Below, one piece after another: positions 34,267 through 43,024 of a stretch of DNA of 64,000 nt. A program made the translations under genes and the position numbers. The DNA is taken from positions 1 through 64,000 of the forward strand of contig JACQUX010000022.1 in NCBI GenBank assembly GCA_016210045.1, in the 5' to 3' direction. The stretch comes from Deltaproteobacteria bacterium. Lineage in GTDB: Bacteria > UBA10199 > GCA-002796325 > JACPFF01. The notes under the pieces were generated by a model. The model did not search any database. It was not told the origin of the DNA and worked only from the letters and a program-made list of their open reading frames with translations. Each line of letters opens with the position of its first letter. Position 1 is the first letter of the stretch.

Positions 34267-35580
34267 CTACTGCTGAATTGTAGGCAACTTTACCCGCTGC
34301 TGCGCCGTTTCGAGATATTGATAGGCATTCCCATACTGCGGGTCCACTTCAAGCGCCGTGCGAAAGACATTCACAGCCTCTGCGAGTCGGTCTGCAGACA
34401 TCAGGCCCAGGCCTAAGTTCACCCACCCCACGACGTACGACGGATCCGCAATAGTGGCGTGGCTGGACGCCTCTATCGCGGCCATAGGCTTGCTCATGCG
34501 GACATAGAGATCTCCCAAACCGGCCCATGCCGCGACGCTCCTGGGGTCGTACTGGAGAGCCGCCCGATAATCGAGCTCCGCTTCCTCAAACCGCTCCAGG
34601 CGCACGCATGTGATCGCACGATGGATGTGGCTGGAAGGGTCGGTCGGATCGATCGCGATGGCCCGATCATACTCTTGCAAGGCGGCGCCCCACTCGCCTT
34701 GATCGTCCAACCCGGAACCACGACGGTAGTGATAGTCGGCGATAGAACGCCGCCATGGATCGGCAACCAGGTAAGTGGCCGGCTTCGGGACTCGATAGCC
34801 GATCGCAGCGGGATCCCAGATGCTGAGCCCATCGGCCGTCCGCACTTGGAGAAAGACGTGGCCCAAGACTTGGTCAGCCGGCACTCCAAGCATTTGTCGC
34901 GTCTCCGGTGTTAACGCAATGTTGCTGATATCGACGAATTCGATCGTAGCGTCGGGGCCGGAATAGACGGCAAGGGCACTCGTGGCGAGCGTGAGGGCCT
35001 GGTTGGCGATATCAACACAATTTCCTAGTTTGTCTAACGTGGGCGGCACTGTCTGGCAGGCCGTCACGGTTGTGTCGACCGTTAATCCCATCTCGGCTCC
35101 GTCATGTGAGCCAACCGGACGACGGAGACACGCACCACCTTCCTGCCACGCGGCAAGACTCATGTGATAGAGTTCAGAAAAGACTCGAGCATCCCGGTGA
35201 GTGACTTGTCGAAGTAAGTCAGTGACCCGATCCAGGTATGCCGTGTTTTTGATATGAAAGGCGGGATTCCAATCGAGTTGTACAATCATCGCGGCCAGCG
35301 TATTTCGTTGCCGACGAGCGTGCTCAACGCGCGCGCCATCCCTCGCCAGACCTGCCCGTACCGCTTCGACCGTGTGCTGTCGATATTCTGCCAAAATCCC
35401 TTGTGTGATTTCGATAGGCCCCAGGGCATGATCACTCGGCCGATCCGTCGTACTAGCGCTGTTTAAGATGTCGCCACTATCGAGTGCCACCAACTCGGCT
35501 GCCGACTTCGCGGCCAACCATGGCCCAACGAGGGCGTCGGAGTTTATCGGAATCTGAATATCGTAGCCACGAACTTTCAT
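34267..35580 (-). CDS. Transglutaminase-like/TPR protein of unknown function
   Basis: A 437-residue protein without a signal peptide. The middle contains KLGNCVDIANQALTLA (Cys188), VLGHVFLQV (His241) and SIWDPAA (Asp256), the order and spacing of a transglutaminase-like Cys-His-Asp triad. Residues about 285-437 are TPRs: WGAALQEYDRAIAIDPTDPSS, FEEAELDYRAALQYDPRS and AVNVFRTALEVDPQYGNAY. The family assignment is inferred from the triad only. The ATG at 35580 was chosen as the first plausible start; upstream codons run into sequence before the neighbouring terminator. It converges with the TSP3 gene, with a 27-bp gap. Confidence 0.6.
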   Translation of the reverse strand: MKVRGYDIQIPINSDALVGPWLAAKSAAELVALDSGDILNSASTTDRPSDHALGPIEITQGILAEYRQHTVEAVRAGLARDGARVEHARRQRNTLAAMIVQLDWNPAFHIKNTAYLDRVTDLLRQVTHRDARVFSELYHMSLAAWQEGGACLRRPVGSHDGAEMGLTVDTTVTACQTVPPTLDKLGNCVDIANQALTLATSALAVYSGPDATIEFVDISNIALTPETRQMLGVPADQVLGHVFLQVRTADGLSIWDPAAIGYRVPKPATYLVADPWRRSIADYHYRRGSGLDDQGEWGAALQEYDRAIAIDPTDPSSHIHRAITCVRLERFEEAELDYRAALQYDPRSVAAWAGLGDLYVRMSKPMAAIEASSHATIADPSYVVGWVNLGLGLMSADRLAEAVNVFRTALEVDPQYGNAYQYLETAQQRVKLPTIQQ

Positions 35581-35640
35581 GCGTCCATCCGTCCGATCTC
35601 TTACCATAGTATCGGCCGCTCACACGAAATGTTGCGTAAC

Positions 35641-35675
35641 AAAAAGCCCGGAGCTGGACATGTCCAGCCCCGGGC
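35641..35675 (-). terminator. Rho-independent terminator of the 610-residue secreted protein gene
   Basis: Minus strand: GCCCGGGGCTGGACATGTCC pairs with itself across an apical CATG, giving about 14 bp of stem with one mismatch, followed by TTTTT (complement of 35641-35645). It lies 32 bp past the stop codon of the gene at 35707-37539. Confidence 0.88.
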
Positions 35676-35706
35676 GTTACCGCACTATTCATCACCGGTC
35701 GGTGCG

Positions 35707-37539
35707 CTATTCAGTCGGCGCCGCACTCCCACCCGTCACTGGCGTCTTCGTATTGGTGCGCTGGAGCGGTTGGAGCGGTGGCATGGCCTGCTGCGGCACC
35801 GCCATCTGCTGCGCCGGGGTCGCCTGCACCGGCATGGCACCTTGCATGTCAGGGCCGACGTCCGGCAAGAATGGAACAATCTTTGACCAATCCAGCGCCC
35901 ACGCCGGGGCCTTGCAACTCGCCGCGTCACAGATTGTGCCCCCGTCGGGCCCCATTTCGCACTTACAGCAGACCTCCCCACCCACTCCCATCGCGACCAT
36001 TCCTTCCATCTGACACTCCATCTCCGGGCTGGGTGGCGCCGGCAGATCGCCGTAGATGTCTTCCTTGTAGACGTATTTCATCACGGCATATGTCCCGCCC
36101 ACTCCGCAATAACTGGCCGCGGCCATCGCATTGGCCGTGCAGATCGGTGCGGCCGCTCCAGCGCCATCTACCCCGGTGCCCCCATCTTGCACTCCTGATT
36201 TGGCACCCACTTTCTTTTTCAACTCGTCCGCTTTCCCCTTCAGATCCACAATTTCTTTTTCTGTTTTTTTGGCTTCTTCCTTCGTGGCCTTATTGCCGGA
36301 TGCCGCAGCCGCTGCACCCCCCTGCTCCTGCGCCTTAACATTCAAGGCTGTAGCCGCCTCCTGCTGCGCTCCCGCTTCCTTCAGATTCGCCACCAATTCC
36401 TTCTTCTCTTTAGCGGCCTCTCCGTACGCCGGTACATTCCCGAGCGCGTCATTGAACAAATCCAGGGCATCCTTCGCCTCCTCATATGTCGCATTGGTCT
36501 GCTGCAACAATTCAAAGGCGTTCTTGCTGTTTTTTCCCGGCAAGTCCATCAACCAGCCTTTGTCATAGGTCCCTTCACCACAAATCTGCGCCAAACCATT
36601 CGCCGCACCCTGACCGCCACCACCCGCCGGTGGCCCCTTGGGACCAAACATCGTCCCTTCCGCTTTGCCGCCGCTACCTCCACCTCCACCTTCTCCACCC
36701 GCGAACGCAACGCCGCCATTGCCCGCCGTCGTCTGCCCGCCCGTTGGCCCACTGCCGCCGCTCAATCCGACGACCTCTGTCTGCCAGCCGCGCCCACAGG
36801 CGGCACCATCGACGTTGACACCACTCGCCTTCAATTTCCCGAGAGCCGTCTCCACCATTTTTTGACCGCCACTCTGCGGACCATCGCCTTCCATCGCCGT
36901 CAAATTGGGAAGTTCCGCAGGTTGCGAAGCCCCCATCCCAAGTTTTTCCTCGAGCGCGCCTTTCTTCTCCGCTAACTTCTGTAAATAGGCCTCCGCAATG
37001 AGCTCCTGATTTGTTCCGGCCGCCAGTTCGGCCGCTGCCGTGAGTGTCGGCCCCCCCACATTACCGACCAGGTCGGTCATCGCCACGCCATGCCCCGCCG
37101 CAATCACCTTACCGTCCGACCACCCAACGGTCATCGCATTCACGCCCGCACGCGCCTCCGTCATGGAAAAGAACTCCTTCGTGACATCCCACGCCATCTC
37201 CGTCATCTTGCCGTCTCGCTTGAGGACCACGGCGTCCAGAAAAAAGCCATAGTCATACCGAATGGCTTGCGAGGCACATTCCTCGGCACTGTATTCCGAT
37301 AAACCGACTTTTGCGCGGTGGGTGTTGATGACCGCGCAGATGATATCAAAAGCGTCGGGCGCCTGCGTCGGCTGAAGCGGCGACTTGGTACTCGTTTTGG
37401 GTTGTTTCGTAAGCTTCGACTTGGCCTGCTGCACCATGGTCCAAGCGCCTTTTGACGGCTTCGGAGCACTCACGCCGTACACGATACCGGGTAACACGCT
37501 CAGACCCAGCATCACCGCCAACCATTTCCTGGTACGCAT
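35707..37539 (-). CDS. Secreted Gly/Ala-rich protein of unknown function
   Basis: A 610-residue protein with a signal peptide (about residues 1-22, ending IVYG). The N-terminal domain (60-230) is helical and includes an INTHRAKVGLSEYSAEECASQ segment. The middle is Gly-rich (GGEGGGGGSGGK), and about 340-450 is coiled coil (EEAKKTEKEIVDLKGKADELKKK). A Cys cluster (GGEVCCKCEMGPDGGTICDAASC) and a Pro/Gln-rich tail end the protein. No family is recognised. It has its own strong terminator. Gly-rich and coiled-coil parts suggest a structural role; this is inference. Confidence 0.7.
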   Translation of the reverse strand: MRTRKWLAVMLGLSVLPGIVYGVSAPKPSKGAWTMVQQAKSKLTKQPKTSTKSPLQPTQAPDAFDIICAVINTHRAKVGLSEYSAEECASQAIRYDYGFFLDAVVLKRDGKMTEMAWDVTKEFFSMTEARAGVNAMTVGWSDGKVIAAGHGVAMTDLVGNVGGPTLTAAAELAAGTNQELIAEAYLQKLAEKKGALEEKLGMGASQPAELPNLTAMEGDGPQSGGQKMVETALGKLKASGVNVDGAACGRGWQTEVVGLSGGSGPTGGQTTAGNGGVAFAGGEGGGGGSGGKAEGTMFGPKGPPAGGGGQGAANGLAQICGEGTYDKGWLMDLPGKNSKNAFELLQQTNATYEEAKDALDLFNDALGNVPAYGEAAKEKKELVANLKEAGAQQEAATALNVKAQEQGGAAAAASGNKATKEEAKKTEKEIVDLKGKADELKKKVGAKSGVQDGGTGVDGAGAAAPICTANAMAAASYCGVGGTYAVMKYVYKEDIYGDLPAPPSPEMECQMEGMVAMGVGGEVCCKCEMGPDGGTICDAASCKAPAWALDWSKIVPFLPDVGPDMQGAMPVQATPAQQMAVPQQAMPPLQPLQRTNTKTPVTGGSAAPTE

Positions 37540-37656
37540 CGTTGCCCCCTACGCATTCCACGGTTGCATGTCACGTTACGGACAGGTCCACACCCCAAGT
37601 AGTTCAATCTGACGGACTTGTGCTTAAAGAGCTTCTCACAAATTATCACAAAGTGT

Positions 37657-39471
37657 TTACTTGCGCAGCTGCGCCGGCAGGATATTCTTCCGCATCCGCA
37701 GGAAATTCGGCGTCACTTCGACTTGCTCGTCGTCGCGGATGAACTCGATCGCTTGTTCCAACGTGATCGGCACGATCGGCGCGAGCGACGTGCTTTCGTC
37801 TTTTGCGGCCGCACGCATATTGGTGAGCTTCTTCGCCTTGCACGCGTTCACGTTCAGATCCACTTCCCGATTGTGCTCCCCGATAATCATCCCCTCGTAG
37901 ACCTCCACGCCCGGCACCACAAACAACCGGCCTCGCGGTTCGAGATGAAACAGGCCGTATTCCACTGCCGCGCCGGACCGATCCGCCACTAACGATCCTG
38001 TCACACGACTCTGCAGATCGCCGCGATACGGTTCATAGCCTTGCAGATACGAATTCATCAGCCCGGTCCCTTTGGTGTCGGTCAGGAACTCGCTGCGATA
38101 CCCGATCAAGCCGCGCGATGGGATCGAGAATTCCAACCGAACCCGTCCGGAACCGTGATTCACCATGTTGGTCATGCGGCCGAGTCGCCGCGAGACCTTT
38201 TCGGTCACGACGCCGGTAAAGTCTTCATGGATGTCCACAAACAGATGTTCGATCGGTTCCAATTGTTCGCCGCGCGGTCCGGTCTTGAAGATGATCCGCG
38301 GCCGCCCCACCGCTAATTCGAATCCTTCCCGCCGCATCGTTTCGATCAGGATCGCCATCTGAAATTCGCCGCGCCCTTGCACCACGAAACAATCGGGACT
38401 CTCGCCCGGCATCACGCGCAGCGCCACATTGTGGAGCGTTTCTTTCTCCAGCCGTTCCAAAATGCGGCGCGACTGGACGAATTTGCCGTCGCGCCCGGAC
38501 AACGGCGACGTGTTCACCATGAACGACATCGCGACCGTTGGTTCATCCACGACGATCCGCGGCAACGCCTTCGGCGACTCGGCCGCACAGATCGTGTCGC
38601 CGATCGCGACCTCTTCGATCCCGGAGAGGATCACGATATCGCCCGGCTCTACGAGCTCGGCCTCATGCGTTTGAATCCCTTCGTAGACTTGGAGACTGGA
38701 GATCTTGAGGGAACGCGGCACGCCATCGGCGGCCAGTCGGACCAAGTGTTCTCCCTGATGGGCCTGGCCATGAAAGACCCGCCCGACCGCCAGGCGACCG
38801 ACGTAATCGGAATATGCCAAATTGGTCACGAGCATTTGGAACGGCTCGGTCGGATCGTAACGCGGCGGCGGCACTTCGTGCATGATCGCGTCGAGCAATG
38901 GCGCGAGATCGGTGCCCGGCGTGTCCAGCGTCGGCTGCGCAATGCCGTCGCGGCCAATGGCATACAACACGGGGAAATCGATCTGCCGTTCGTCCGCGTC
39001 GAGGTCGATGAACAGATCATACACCGCGTTCAGCACTTCTTGCGGCCGCGCATCCTTGCGATCGATCTTATTGATGACCAAGATCAGCGCCAACCGCGCC
39101 TCCAACGCCTTCTTCAAGACGAAGCGCGTCTGCGGTAACGGACCTTCCGAGGCGTCGACCAGCAAGATCGCGCCATCGACCATTTTCAGACCGCGTTCGA
39201 CCTCGCCCCCGAAATCGGCGTGACCCGGCGTATCGATGATATTGATCTTGTGTCCTTGCCACGCGATGGAACAGTTCTTCGACGCGATCGTGATTCCACG
39301 TTCCCGTTCCAGATCCATACTGTCCATCACCCGCTCATCCACGGACTGATGGGCCTGAAACGTTCCACTTTGACGCAGCATAAAATCGACCAACGTCGTC
39401 TTGCCGTGGTCCACATGGGCGATAATGGCGATATTCCGTAAACGATCGTTCTGCGCAACGGTATGGGGCAC
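37657..39471 (-). CDS. typA: Translational GTPase TypA/BipA
   Basis: A 604-residue ribosome-binding GTPase related to EF-G, involved in ribosome assembly and stress or cold growth. The G domain has IIAHVDHGKTTLVD (P loop), RGITIASKN (switch I), DTPGHADFGGEVER and NKIDR. Domains II and III and the BipA C-terminal domain follow (GRGEFQMAILIETMRREGFE, SIPSRGLIGYRSEFLT). The GTG at 39471 is chosen because AAAGGATC precedes it and homologues start there; a further 12 codons upstream are open. Confidence 0.95.
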   Translation of the reverse strand: MPHTVAQNDRLRNIAIIAHVDHGKTTLVDFMLRQSGTFQAHQSVDERVMDSMDLERERGITIASKNCSIAWQGHKINIIDTPGHADFGGEVERGLKMVDGAILLVDASEGPLPQTRFVLKKALEARLALILVINKIDRKDARPQEVLNAVYDLFIDLDADERQIDFPVLYAIGRDGIAQPTLDTPGTDLAPLLDAIMHEVPPPRYDPTEPFQMLVTNLAYSDYVGRLAVGRVFHGQAHQGEHLVRLAADGVPRSLKISSLQVYEGIQTHEAELVEPGDIVILSGIEEVAIGDTICAAESPKALPRIVVDEPTVAMSFMVNTSPLSGRDGKFVQSRRILERLEKETLHNVALRVMPGESPDCFVVQGRGEFQMAILIETMRREGFELAVGRPRIIFKTGPRGEQLEPIEHLFVDIHEDFTGVVTEKVSRRLGRMTNMVNHGSGRVRLEFSIPSRGLIGYRSEFLTDTKGTGLMNSYLQGYEPYRGDLQSRVTGSLVADRSGAAVEYGLFHLEPRGRLFVVPGVEVYEGMIIGEHNREVDLNVNACKAKKLTNMRAAAKDESTSLAPIVPITLEQAIEFIRDDEQVEVTPNFLRMRKNILPAQLRK

Positions 39472-39532
39472 GGCGTGATCCTTTCGTACTGTTTGGCTCA
39501 GTGACACTTGCTGGCGCGAAGAACGGACGACA

Positions 39533-39943
39533 CTATTTCGCCATAAATCGATGCTTTTTCAGATAGGCCCGGGCAGCACGCAAGAATCGCTGCACGTCGG
39601 TAATGCATTGTTGCGCGTCGTGCTCCGTAAACACAAACGCCGCACTGTAATCCGATTCCTCGCGGTACTTTTGCGCCCGACTCAAGACACGACCATAACT
39701 CGAATCGAATAGACCAGGCTTGATGAACAGCAGGCTGAATCGGTTCAGGACTCCGGCATGACTCTTCGCCTCAATACCACGGGTCAATAGCAATGCGGTC
39801 GCCGCATGAAACGCGGCGTAATAGGCGCGCGAGATGGCATCGGCGTACAGGGATTGCGCCATTAAGACCTCGGCTGCCCGAAAACTCTCGCGCCCGCGTT
39901 CGATCTCGGCCCGAATGTTTTCCCGCTTATTGGCGACATTCAT
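39533..39943 (-). CDS. HEPN-domain protein (likely toxin of a HEPN-MNT pair)
   Basis: A 136-residue all-alpha protein. The segment ISRAYYAAFHAATALL carries R39-x6-H46, the R-x4-6-H catalytic motif of HEPN ribonucleases. Known HEPN/MNT modules are type VII toxin-antitoxin systems where HEPN cleaves tRNA or mRNA and the partner nucleotidyltransferase silences it by adding AMP to a HEPN tyrosine; the YYAAF tyrosines are candidates. Its start overlaps the MNT gene by 4 bp, with MNT translated first. Confidence 0.8.
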   Translation of the reverse strand: MNVANKRENIRAEIERGRESFRAAEVLMAQSLYADAISRAYYAAFHAATALLLTRGIEAKSHAGVLNRFSLLFIKPGLFDSSYGRVLSRAQKYREESDYSAAFVFTEHDAQQCITDVQRFLRAARAYLKKHRFMAK

Positions 39944-40269
39944 AGATCGATTCCATCCCGTGCAATTTCTTTCGCCAGCAGGCGTTCTCGACGTTGCAAC
40001 AATCGATACCACTTTCGCTCGACAATCAGCGGCGACAAGATCCGCTCGGCCTGCACGGACAGGTCGTACGCTGCATCCAGCAGCTGATTTTTTTCCTCCC
40101 GCGTCAACGCGTCAACGACTACGAGGAGGTCAACGTCGGACTCCTCGGTCGCCTCACCACGCGCCCACGATCCAAACAGGCGATAGGCCTGCAGTCGCTC
40201 CCCCAACTGCTTCCGCAGTTGGGCCTTGTACATCGTGCACAATTTCCGTTCCCGAGGACTGAGCCGCAT
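39940..40269 (-). CDS. Minimal nucleotidyltransferase (MNT), likely antitoxin
   Basis: A 109-residue DNA-polymerase-beta-like nucleotidyltransferase. The motif LFGSWARGEATEESDVDLLV supplies Gly33-Ser34 and the metal-binding Asp45 and Asp47. Its partner is the overlapping HEPN gene. As an antitoxin it would AMPylate the HEPN protein. The gene sits between typA and a small membrane protein gene. Confidence 0.82.
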   Translation of the reverse strand: MRLSPRERKLCTMYKAQLRKQLGERLQAYRLFGSWARGEATEESDVDLLVVVDALTREEKNQLLDAAYDLSVQAERILSPLIVERKWYRLLQRRERLLAKEIARDGIDL

Positions 40270-40358
40270 CGTGGGCGTCGTATAGAAAAGATGCGGGGCG
40301 GAGTCAAATAATCACTGGGAGCGTGAGGCGTGGGCACGACAGATGACAGCCCCGCTTC

Positions 40359-40685
40359 TTATTCAGACCCGTTCTCTCTCTGCCGTCGGTACAACCGCAG
40401 GCACCCGACGACGACGCCGGAGATAATATTGATACCACCGATCAGCCCGCCCCAAACCAGACTGGAGAGCATGATGGCGTCCCATGAAAACGCGAATTGA
40501 AACTGCAATGGTGAGGAATCAGGAGTAGTCGTAATCGGACTCCCATACAGCAAGGCTCCGACGACGATGTTTATGAGTGCGGCAACGCTGGCACCAATCA
40601 GAAACCCAAGCCCTAAGCCACACATCCCGCCGATTCCACCGGCTCGCAGATAGCGCCACCAGATGATTCCTTTTGGCATTGGCAT
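40359..40685 (-). CDS. Small two-to-three-helix membrane protein, unknown function
   Basis: A 108-residue hydrophobic protein. Gly-rich membrane helices are visible at GGMCGLGLGFLIGASVAALINIVVGALL and at SSLVWGGLIGGINIISGVVVG, with a basic C-terminus (RLYRRQRENG). No family is recognised. It lies 89 bp from the MNT gene and directly before the hairpin-rich region around tRNA-Arg. Confidence 0.55.
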   Translation of the reverse strand: MPMPKGIIWWRYLRAGGIGGMCGLGLGFLIGASVAALINIVVGALLYGSPITTTPDSSPLQFQFAFSWDAIMLSSLVWGGLIGGINIISGVVVGCLRLYRRQRENGSE

Positions 40686-41155
40686 GGATCTCTATTTTCA
40701 ATGCTCCATTTGCTATTTTCTCGATCTTCCCGCTGACGACAAAAGCGAAAGCTTCAGAAAATAGATAATCGAAAATGGAAAATGGAGGACGATTTTCCTG
40801 GCGGAAAATCGTTGCGCCCCTGGCAGGGATCCCCTCCGCGCTCCGCACTGCGGGGACTTCCTCGGCGACCATCCGCCTGCGGCGGCTGGTGCCCGCCTCG
40901 GTCGTCGAACCTCGCCAGTGGCCCCTGCCTCCATTCCCGCACTGTGGGGCAACACCCGCCTTGCCTGGCGTCGGTGCGGTGCCGGCCAATTCCGTTCCCG
41001 CGCCAAAGGCGCAACCGGAGGCTGGTGTCCCCTCCGTGAACGCCGTGCCCGAACAACAACGTTCGGGCACGCCACTCCGGGGACCCGCATCCGTAATCGC
41101 TGCGGCCAGCAACTGCCCAGCCGCAGCTCAACGGCTGCGTGCCAGCCCCCGCCTG
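40686..41155. other. Gene-free, hairpin-rich region with a tRNA-Arg 3'-end copy
   Basis: No credible gene. The AT-rich left part repeats AAAATAG/AAAATGG words in inverted orientation (about 40700-40790). A perfect 9-bp hairpin CGATTTTCC-TGGC-GGAAAATCG lies at 40789-40810. TGCGCCCCTGGCAGGGATC at 40813-40831 exactly equals 41154-41172, the 3' end of tRNA-Arg, so a 341-bp interval is flanked by tRNA-derived direct repeats. Inside is a second hairpin, GTGCCCGAAC-GTTCGGGCAC (about 41045-41072). Short frames here lack ribosome-binding sites. Confidence 0.6.
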
Positions 41156-41228
41156 CGCCCCTGGCAGGGATCGAACCTGCGACCCCAGGTTTAGGAAACC
41201 TGTGCTCTATCCACTGAGCTACAGGGGC
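41156..41228 (-). tRNA. tRNA-Arg (CCT)
   Basis: Minus-strand cloverleaf with acceptor GCCCCTG/CAGGGGC and discriminator G. The D-arm is AGCTCAGTGGATAGAGC; anticodon stem CAGGT/ACCTG encloses TTCCTAA (anticodon CCT); T-arm is GCAGGTTCGATCCCTGC. CCA is not encoded. Its 3' end is duplicated 341 bp away and both ends are copied again at 41278-41413. Confidence 0.95.
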
Positions 41229-41277
41229 GTCTCGCAGCCCTTGGTTACCGGAATTCGCGCTGGAGAAAAAGTGGATT

Positions 41278-41413
41278 TTCTCTGGCAGAGATCCACTCCG
41301 CGCTGCGGGGACCCTGTGCCCGCACTAACCCATCGATCTAGCGTCGGCTCGTCTATCGACGATCAGCATGGCCTGCTGGGGGGCGCGCCAGATCCACTGA
41401 GCTACAGCGGCGA
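41278..41413 (-). pseudogene. tRNA-Arg fragments split by about 100 bp of foreign sequence
   Basis: CTGGCAGAGATC (41280-41291) resembles the tRNA 3' end and ATCCACTGAGCTACAG (41394-41409) equals its 5'-half D-arm, in the same order as in the intact gene. Between them the tRNA middle is replaced by sequence resembling 40831-40857 (CTCCGCGCT ... GCGGGGAC) plus a CAGCATGGCCTGCTG repeat. This looks like a decayed duplicate or integration scar. Confidence 0.5.
41364..41378. repeat. 15-bp near-palindrome CAGCATGGCCTGCTG, copy 1
   Basis: Identical to two tandem copies at 58144-58158 and 58160-58174. The arms CAGCA and TGCTG are complementary; the core is TGGCC. The right side is followed by a G-rich run in both places. 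Confidence 0.5.
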
Positions 41414-41968
41414 TTAGTCGTATCGGACCAGCGAGCAGACGTCGTAGGCCTCCAGGGCGGCGCGGCCGGCTAGGAAGCCGAGTTCGATGAGAAATGCGCA
41501 TTCGGCGACGTGCGCGCCCTGCCGCTCTACTAATTGCGCCGTCGCGGCCACCGTGCCGCCAGTGGCCAACAAGTCATCGATGATCAAGACGCGCTGCCCC
41601 CGCGTCAGTGCGTCGGCGTGGAGTTCGATCGCCGCCGTTCCATATTCCAGCGCGTAACTTTGCGTCACCGTGGCGGCCGGCAACTTCCCCTGCTTCCGGG
41701 CCAAGGCCAGCGGTTTTTTCAGTTCATACGCCAACGGCGCGCCGAACAGAAAGCCGCGCGACTCCACGGCGACAATTGCGTCGATCGGACGTTGGCGATA
41801 GCGCTCCACCCAATAGGCGGTGACGCGAGTACAGATTGCCGGTTGCAATAAGAGCGGAGTGATATCTTTAAACAGGATCCCCGGCTTCGGAAAGTCAGGA
41901 ACGTCACGGATCGCCGCACGGACGGCCGTTGCTAATTCGCCACCGACGTATGCGTATTGACCAGCCAT
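41414..41968 (-). CDS. apt: Adenine phosphoribosyltransferase
   Basis: A 184-residue purine-salvage enzyme converting adenine and PRPP to AMP. DVPDFPKPGILFKDITPLL is the family N-terminal signature, and VLIIDDLLATGGT is the PRPP-binding loop. VESRGFLFGAPLAY and RKQGKLPA complete the active site. The ATG at 41968 has GAGGAACAT upstream. It lies 15 bp after nlpD and may end that transcript. Confidence 0.95.
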   Translation of the reverse strand: MAGQYAYVGGELATAVRAAIRDVPDFPKPGILFKDITPLLLQPAICTRVTAYWVERYRQRPIDAIVAVESRGFLFGAPLAYELKKPLALARKQGKLPAATVTQSYALEYGTAAIELHADALTRGQRVLIIDDLLATGGTVAATAQLVERQGAHVAECAFLIELGFLAGRAALEAYDVCSLVRYD

Positions 41969-41983
41969 GTATGTTCCTCTCAT

Positions 41984-43024
41984 CTATTGTTGTCGCGCCC
42001 GAAATGGCTTGTTCACTCTTCGTTCGCGCGGTCGTCCGGTCGCAACGTGTTTCTGCCATTTCTCTTGAGTCGGCGCCGCCGTCATCGTTGCGTTGGGCTC
42101 TATCGGCGTTGTCTCACGCTGCGCCACTGTCGTCTCGGGCGGCGACTGCGCCGCTTTTGGCGTTGCTGTTTGTTTGTCACCGCGCGTCTTCGGCGCCGCC
42201 ACCGGCGCCTTGGCCACGACCGGCGCATTCCCCCCACCCTGGGACCGCGCCTTGGCTACTAGCGCTCGCTCTTCTCCATTCCGAGGGTTCAAAAAAAATA
42301 GGGGGTTGCGGGCTTGCTGTCCATACCGAACTTCGAAATGCAGATGCGGTCCGCTGGCGCGGCCGGTTGCGCCGACCTTCGCGATCACGGCCCCTTGTCG
42401 GACCCGCTCGCCCTTTTCCACCAAGTGTTTCGAATTGTGCGCATACGCCGTGTAGTAATGATCCGGATGCCGCAAAATTACGATATTGCCATAGCCGGAC
42501 AGTTTCCCGACGAACGCCACTTCGCCCGCCGCCGCAGCGCGGACGGGATCGCCCAGCTTGCCGCCGATATCCAGCCCGTCATGACGACGCCCGCCGCGCA
42601 GGCCGAACAACGAATGGACAGTGCCCTCCACCGGCCAGGCGAATTGCCCATGGAACACCTTCACGGATTTCGATCCGCTCCGTTCCGCCCGCGGCACTTT
42701 CGGTACGCGCTTCGCTGCACTCCGCCCGACGATCTGTTCGCTGGCGAATAATTTGTCCGACCGATCCATGCGTCGCGCCGGGATATAGACGCGCGTCCCG
42801 GTTTTCATCGCGGATTCATCCTGGAGATTATTCCACTCGGCCAACTCTTGAACGGAGATATGGTAGCGACTCGCGATGCTCGCCATCCCGTCGCCCGGCT
42901 TCACGATATGAAAACCGCCCGCCCGCACGCCGAGCGTCGCACAGGCCGGCAAGACCATGATCAAGAAGAGAAGGATCCCCGCGTGCACGCGCGGAATGTA
43001 GCACAGATCTACTAGGAGCGCCAC
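41984..43024 (-). CDS. nlpD: NlpD-like LysM / M23 peptidase lipoprotein
   Basis: A 346-residue envelope protein. The lipobox LPAC (Cys28) is followed by a LysM domain (HIVKPGDGMASIASRYHISVQELAEWNNL). The M23 (LytM) domain has RRHDGLDIGG and SGPHLHFEV, so HxxxD and HxH zinc ligands are intact; it is likely an active peptidoglycan endopeptidase, unlike E. coli NlpD, which is a degenerate amidase activator. A Pro/Ala-rich tail follows. The GTG start overlaps the pcm stop by 13 bp; a GTG at 42988 would give a shorter signal peptide. The pcm-nlpD order matches the classical surE-pcm-nlpD-rpoS cluster. Confidence 0.88.
   Translation of the reverse strand: MALLVDLCYIPRVHAGILLFLIMVLPACATLGVRAGGFHIVKPGDGMASIASRYHISVQELAEWNNLQDESAMKTGTRVYIPARRMDRSDKLFASEQIVGRSAAKRVPKVPRAERSGSKSVKVFHGQFAWPVEGTVHSLFGLRGGRRHDGLDIGGKLGDPVRAAAAGEVAFVGKLSGYGNIVILRHPDHYYTAYAHNSKHLVEKGERVRQGAVIAKVGATGRASGPHLHFEVRYGQQARNPLFFLNPRNGEERALVAKARSQGGGNAPVVAKAPVAAPKTRGDKQTATPKAAQSPPETTVAQRETTPIEPNATMTAAPTQEKWQKHVATGRPRERRVNKPFRARQQ

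Noticed and set aside
35787-35799. Further copy of the CAGCATGGCCTGCTG repeat
   Set aside because: Only GCATGGCCTGCTG matches and it lies inside a coding sequence; likely chance.
41045-41072. CGAAC...GTTCG as a second LexA box
   Set aside because: The half sites are 6 bases apart rather than 4 and belong to a longer hairpin.
40754-41194. Several 80-140-codon frames in the tRNA-Arg region
   Set aside because: No ribosome-binding sites, no recognisable sequence, and they overlap hairpins and the tRNA.
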